A stretch of 26,432 nucleotides of DNA from Ignavibacteriales bacterium (GTDB taxonomy: Bacteria > Bacteroidota > Ignavibacteria > Ignavibacteriales > Ignavibacteriaceae): contig JAGUXE010000019.1 of assembly GCA_020061995.1 (NCBI GenBank), positions 1 to 26,432 on the forward strand, read 5' to 3'. This document shows, piece after piece, positions 24,481 to 26,432 of this stretch (its first letter is position 1; each line of letters starts with the position of its first letter). The notes below the pieces were generated by a model. It saw only the letters and a program-made list of their open reading frames with translations. It was not told where the DNA came from and did not search any database. The position numbers and the translations under genes are program-made.

Positions 24481-25143
24481 ATGAAGAAGCAAGTTTATAT
24501 ATATCGTTCCTTCGAGAGATTCTGGCATTGGACACAATCTTTTTTAATCTTTTTTCTTGCAGCCACAGGATTTGAAATTCATGGCTCATTCCAATTTTTC
24601 GGATATCATAACGCCGTTAAGTATCATAACATTGCCGCTTATGCTTTCATTATTTTAATAGCATTTGCAATATTCTGGCATTTTTCAACAGGGGAGTGGA
24701 GACAGTATCTTCCAACTCTTTCAAATATACGTGCGCAGATAAATTTTTATCTTATCGGGATATTCAAAAATTCACCTCATCCGACAAAGAAAACGGTTTT
24801 GAGTAAACTCAATCCACTCCAAAGGTTAGTTTATCTTGGACTGAAGGTGCTTGTTATTCCTGTTATGGTAATATCAGGATTGCTTTATATGTTCTATCGT
24901 TATCCACAGAAAGAGACGATACAAGCATTGAATATTGAATCGCTAGAACTAATTGCATTAGCTCATACGCTCGGAGCTTTCTTTCTTATAGCTTTTATCA
25001 TCGCGCACTTGTATTTAATCACTACCGGTGAAACAGTCACTTCAAATATTAAAGCAATGATAACCGGTTATGAAGAACTGGAGTCTCATGGTGAAGAGAA
25101 GAATAAAGAATTGAACGAAGAAAAATCAGAAAAAGAAATTTAG
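24481..25143 (+). CDS. Cytochrome b561-type membrane subunit, quinol partner of the octaheme cytochrome
   Basis: The 220-residue protein has four transmembrane helices, at about 17-36, 50-70, 118-139 and 157-181. Candidate heme b ligands are H16 (FWHW), H49 (YHN), H67 (FWHF), H162 (AHTLGA) and H176 (IAHLY). This matches the di-heme b561/formate dehydrogenase gamma-type family, which moves electrons between menaquinol and periplasmic multiheme cytochromes. The last 30 residues form a charged, lysine- and glutamate-rich tail, probably cytoplasmic. It begins two bases after the octaheme cytochrome stop, so the two should be made together and form a quinol-to-octaheme electron path. Confidence 0.88.
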   Translation: MKKQVYIYRSFERFWHWTQSFLIFFLAATGFEIHGSFQFFGYHNAVKYHNIAAYAFIILIAFAIFWHFSTGEWRQYLPTLSNIRAQINFYLIGIFKNSPHPTKKTVLSKLNPLQRLVYLGLKVLVIPVMVISGLLYMFYRYPQKETIQALNIESLELIALAHTLGAFFLIAFIIAHLYLITTGETVTSNIKAMITGYEELESHGEEKNKELNEEKSEKEI

Positions 25144-25158
25144 AATAGAAGGTTTGCA

Positions 25159-25674
25159 ATGGAAAAAACAAAATATATGAACCCTTATATAGCCGGTGTG
25201 TTACTCGGGATACTTTTATTAGTAACAATATTTATTACGGGCCGTGGACTAGGAGCAAGTGGAGCAGTTAAAAGCGGGGTTGTAGCAACGGTTAGTAGTA
25301 TCGCGCCACAACATTCGGCAAACTCAAAGTATTATAGTGATTATCTTAGCGAACATGAGAATAGTCCTTTGAAAAATTGGCTTGTGTTTGAAGTTATAGG
25401 AGTTATCATCGGTGCATTTATTTCAGGATTAGTTTCCAACCGACTCAACTTCACTTTAGAGAAATCAAAAAATGTTACATCACGAGTACGAATGATTACA
25501 GCCCTTTTAGGAGGTGCCTTATTCGGACTTGGAGCACAACTCGGAAGAGGCTGTACTAGTGGTTCGGCTCTTAGTGGAATGGCTGTGCTATCTTTCGGTG
25601 GTATTATTACGATGATGGCAATTTTCGGCGGAGCTTATGCTTTTGCTTATTTTTTTAGAAAACTGTGGATTTAA
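25159..25674 (+). CDS. YeeE/YedE-family sulfur-compound transporter, first half
   Basis: The 171-residue membrane protein has four hydrophobic segments, at about 8-28, 74-95, 113-132 and 142-166. It carries the family motif G-A-Q-L-G-R-G-C-T-S-G-S-A-L-S-G, in which C132 is the conserved Cys that lines the thiosulfate path in characterised YeeE/TsuA proteins. Its length fits a half-size YeeE/YedE (PmpA/PmpB-type) unit that works with a partner, and the next gene encodes one. A long periplasmic or loop segment lies at about residues 45-72. The genes are 15 bases apart from the cytochrome b gene, so a common transcript is likely. Transport of thiosulfate or another sulfur species is inferred from the family. 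Confidence 0.87.
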   Translation: MEKTKYMNPYIAGVLLGILLLVTIFITGRGLGASGAVKSGVVATVSSIAPQHSANSKYYSDYLSEHENSPLKNWLVFEVIGVIIGAFISGLVSNRLNFTLEKSKNVTSRVRMITALLGGALFGLGAQLGRGCTSGSALSGMAVLSFGGIITMMAIFGGAYAFAYFFRKLWI

Positions 25675-25688
25675 AAAGGAATTTAATT

Positions 25689-26432
25689 ATGGGACCATTA
25701 GTACCCGATGTAATATCAAATGAATTAAATTTTGTTGTAGCTATTTTTATTGGAATAGCTTTCGGTTATATACTTGAACAAGCCGGATTTTCAACATCAA
25801 AAAAACTTGTCGGACTTTTTTACGGTTATGATTTTACAGTTCTTCGAGTTTTCTTCACAGCAGGGATTACTGCAATGATAGGCGTTATCGCATTCGCACA
25901 TTATGGTATTCTTGACATAAATCTGATTTATATTAATCCTACTTTTCTATATTCAGCTTTAATAGGTGGATTAATAATGGGGCTGGGATTTGTCATCGGT
26001 GGATTTTGTCCGGGAACAAGCGTTTGTGCGGCAGCCATAGGTAAGATTGATGCGATGATATTTGTTGCAGGTTCATTTATCGGTGTTTGGATTTTTGCAG
26101 AAGCCTATCCTTTGTTTGAGGGACTTTATCTCGCTGAAAATTGGGGAAATGTAACAATATTTGAAATAGTTGGTACCTCTCAGTCAGTATTTGCAGTACT
26201 AATGACAGCTATGGCGGTTGGTGCGTTCATCTTTACAAGATGGGTAGAAGCTAAAGTGACGGGAAAACCTTCCGAAGATGTAACTATTGCGAAATATTTT
26301 TATCGATTTGTTACTGTAATGATGTTATTAGGTTTAACTGCTTTCATGCTTCCGGTAAAAAAAGATGTTGTGATGCAAAAACTTGACGATGAGCTATTAA
26401 TGAGCCAATCAAAATTTAGAATGATAACCTCA
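25689..26432 (+). CDS. YeeE/YedE-family transporter, second unit (3' end cut by window)
   Basis: An open frame from ATG 25689 runs 248 codons to the window edge with no stop. An AAGGA sequence precedes the ATG. It has hydrophobic segments at about 13-35, 53-72, 86-108, 122-140, 165-183 and 203-222. The family Cys motif G-G-F-C-P-G-T-S-V-C lies at 104-113 (C107 and C113). After the last helix the protein turns polar (KKDVVMQKLDDELLMSQSKF) and ends in the window with RMITS. That style of sequence often introduces a soluble domain, possibly rhodanese, but this is a guess. It follows the first YeeE/YedE gene by 14 bases and would form a two-unit transporter with it. Confidence 0.85.
   Translation, partial: MGPLVPDVISNELNFVVAIFIGIAFGYILEQAGFSTSKKLVGLFYGYDFTVLRVFFTAGITAMIGVIAFAHYGILDINLIYINPTFLYSALIGGLIMGLGFVIGGFCPGTSVCAAAIGKIDAMIFVAGSFIGVWIFAEAYPLFEGLYLAENWGNVTIFEIVGTSQSVFAVLMTAMAVGAFIFTRWVEAKVTGKPSEDVTIAKYFYRFVTVMMLLGLTAFMLPVKKDVVMQKLDDELLMSQSKFRMITS

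Noticed and set aside
1..26432. CRISPR arrays, tRNA or rRNA genes, transposase genes
   Set aside because: I saw no regularly spaced direct repeats, no cloverleaf sequence, no rRNA motif and no transposase frame in the window.

Overview
The window is AT-rich Gram-negative DNA. Gene content and style suggest a member of the Ignavibacteria or a related Bacteroidota/Chlorobiota lineage: a TIGR03643-type small protein beside a cryptochrome/photolyase, a very long GAF/multi-PAS hybrid kinase, an octaheme tetrathionate-reductase-type cytochrome, and lipoprotein solute-binding proteins. The taxonomic call is an inference; there is no rRNA, tRNA or housekeeping marker here.

Region 1 (1-8.0 kb) looks like a light and oxidative-stress island. 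On the plus strand: the tail of an unknown gene, YceI, a short-chain dehydrogenase (SDR), an unknown one-helix membrane protein, three small DoxX-like membrane proteins with a Dps ferritin between the second and third, and a cryptochrome/photolyase-like gene split by a one-base frameshift. On the minus strand, converging on it: a TIGR03643-type protein, a flavin reductase-like protein, a second SDR without the usual catalytic Tyr, and an exported hydrophobic protein. Two copies of a GTCATTC-type palindromic repeat flank the second SDR.

Region 2 (8.0-14.0 kb) holds a 1617-residue hybrid histidine kinase (GAF, eight PAS, HisKA, HATPase, receiver) on the minus strand. Downstream of its stop is a decayed fragment of the unknown membrane gene found at 1.8 kb. 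About 730 bases upstream of the kinase hold no gene I can defend.

Region 3 (14.0-15.4 kb) is an NfeD/SPFH (stomatin-like) pair.

Region 4 (15.9-22.3 kb) is the most unusual part: a polar-amino-acid-type ABC transporter operon. Its order is a solute-binding lipoprotein, a 997-residue lipoprotein with three binding modules fused to a permease, an ATPase with an extra C-terminal domain resembling a degenerate RsbW-type GHKL fold, and two more solute-binding lipoproteins. In all six binding modules the two halves of the SBP_bac_3 fold occur in swapped order (the usual C-terminal half first). This points to a circularly permuted family, possibly spread by tandem duplication.

Region 5 (22.4 kb to the end) is a sulfur-related respiratory locus: a MarR-type regulator, an octaheme cytochrome c, a b-type cytochrome that would link it to the quinone pool, and two YeeE/YedE-type sulfur-compound transporters, the second cut by the window edge.
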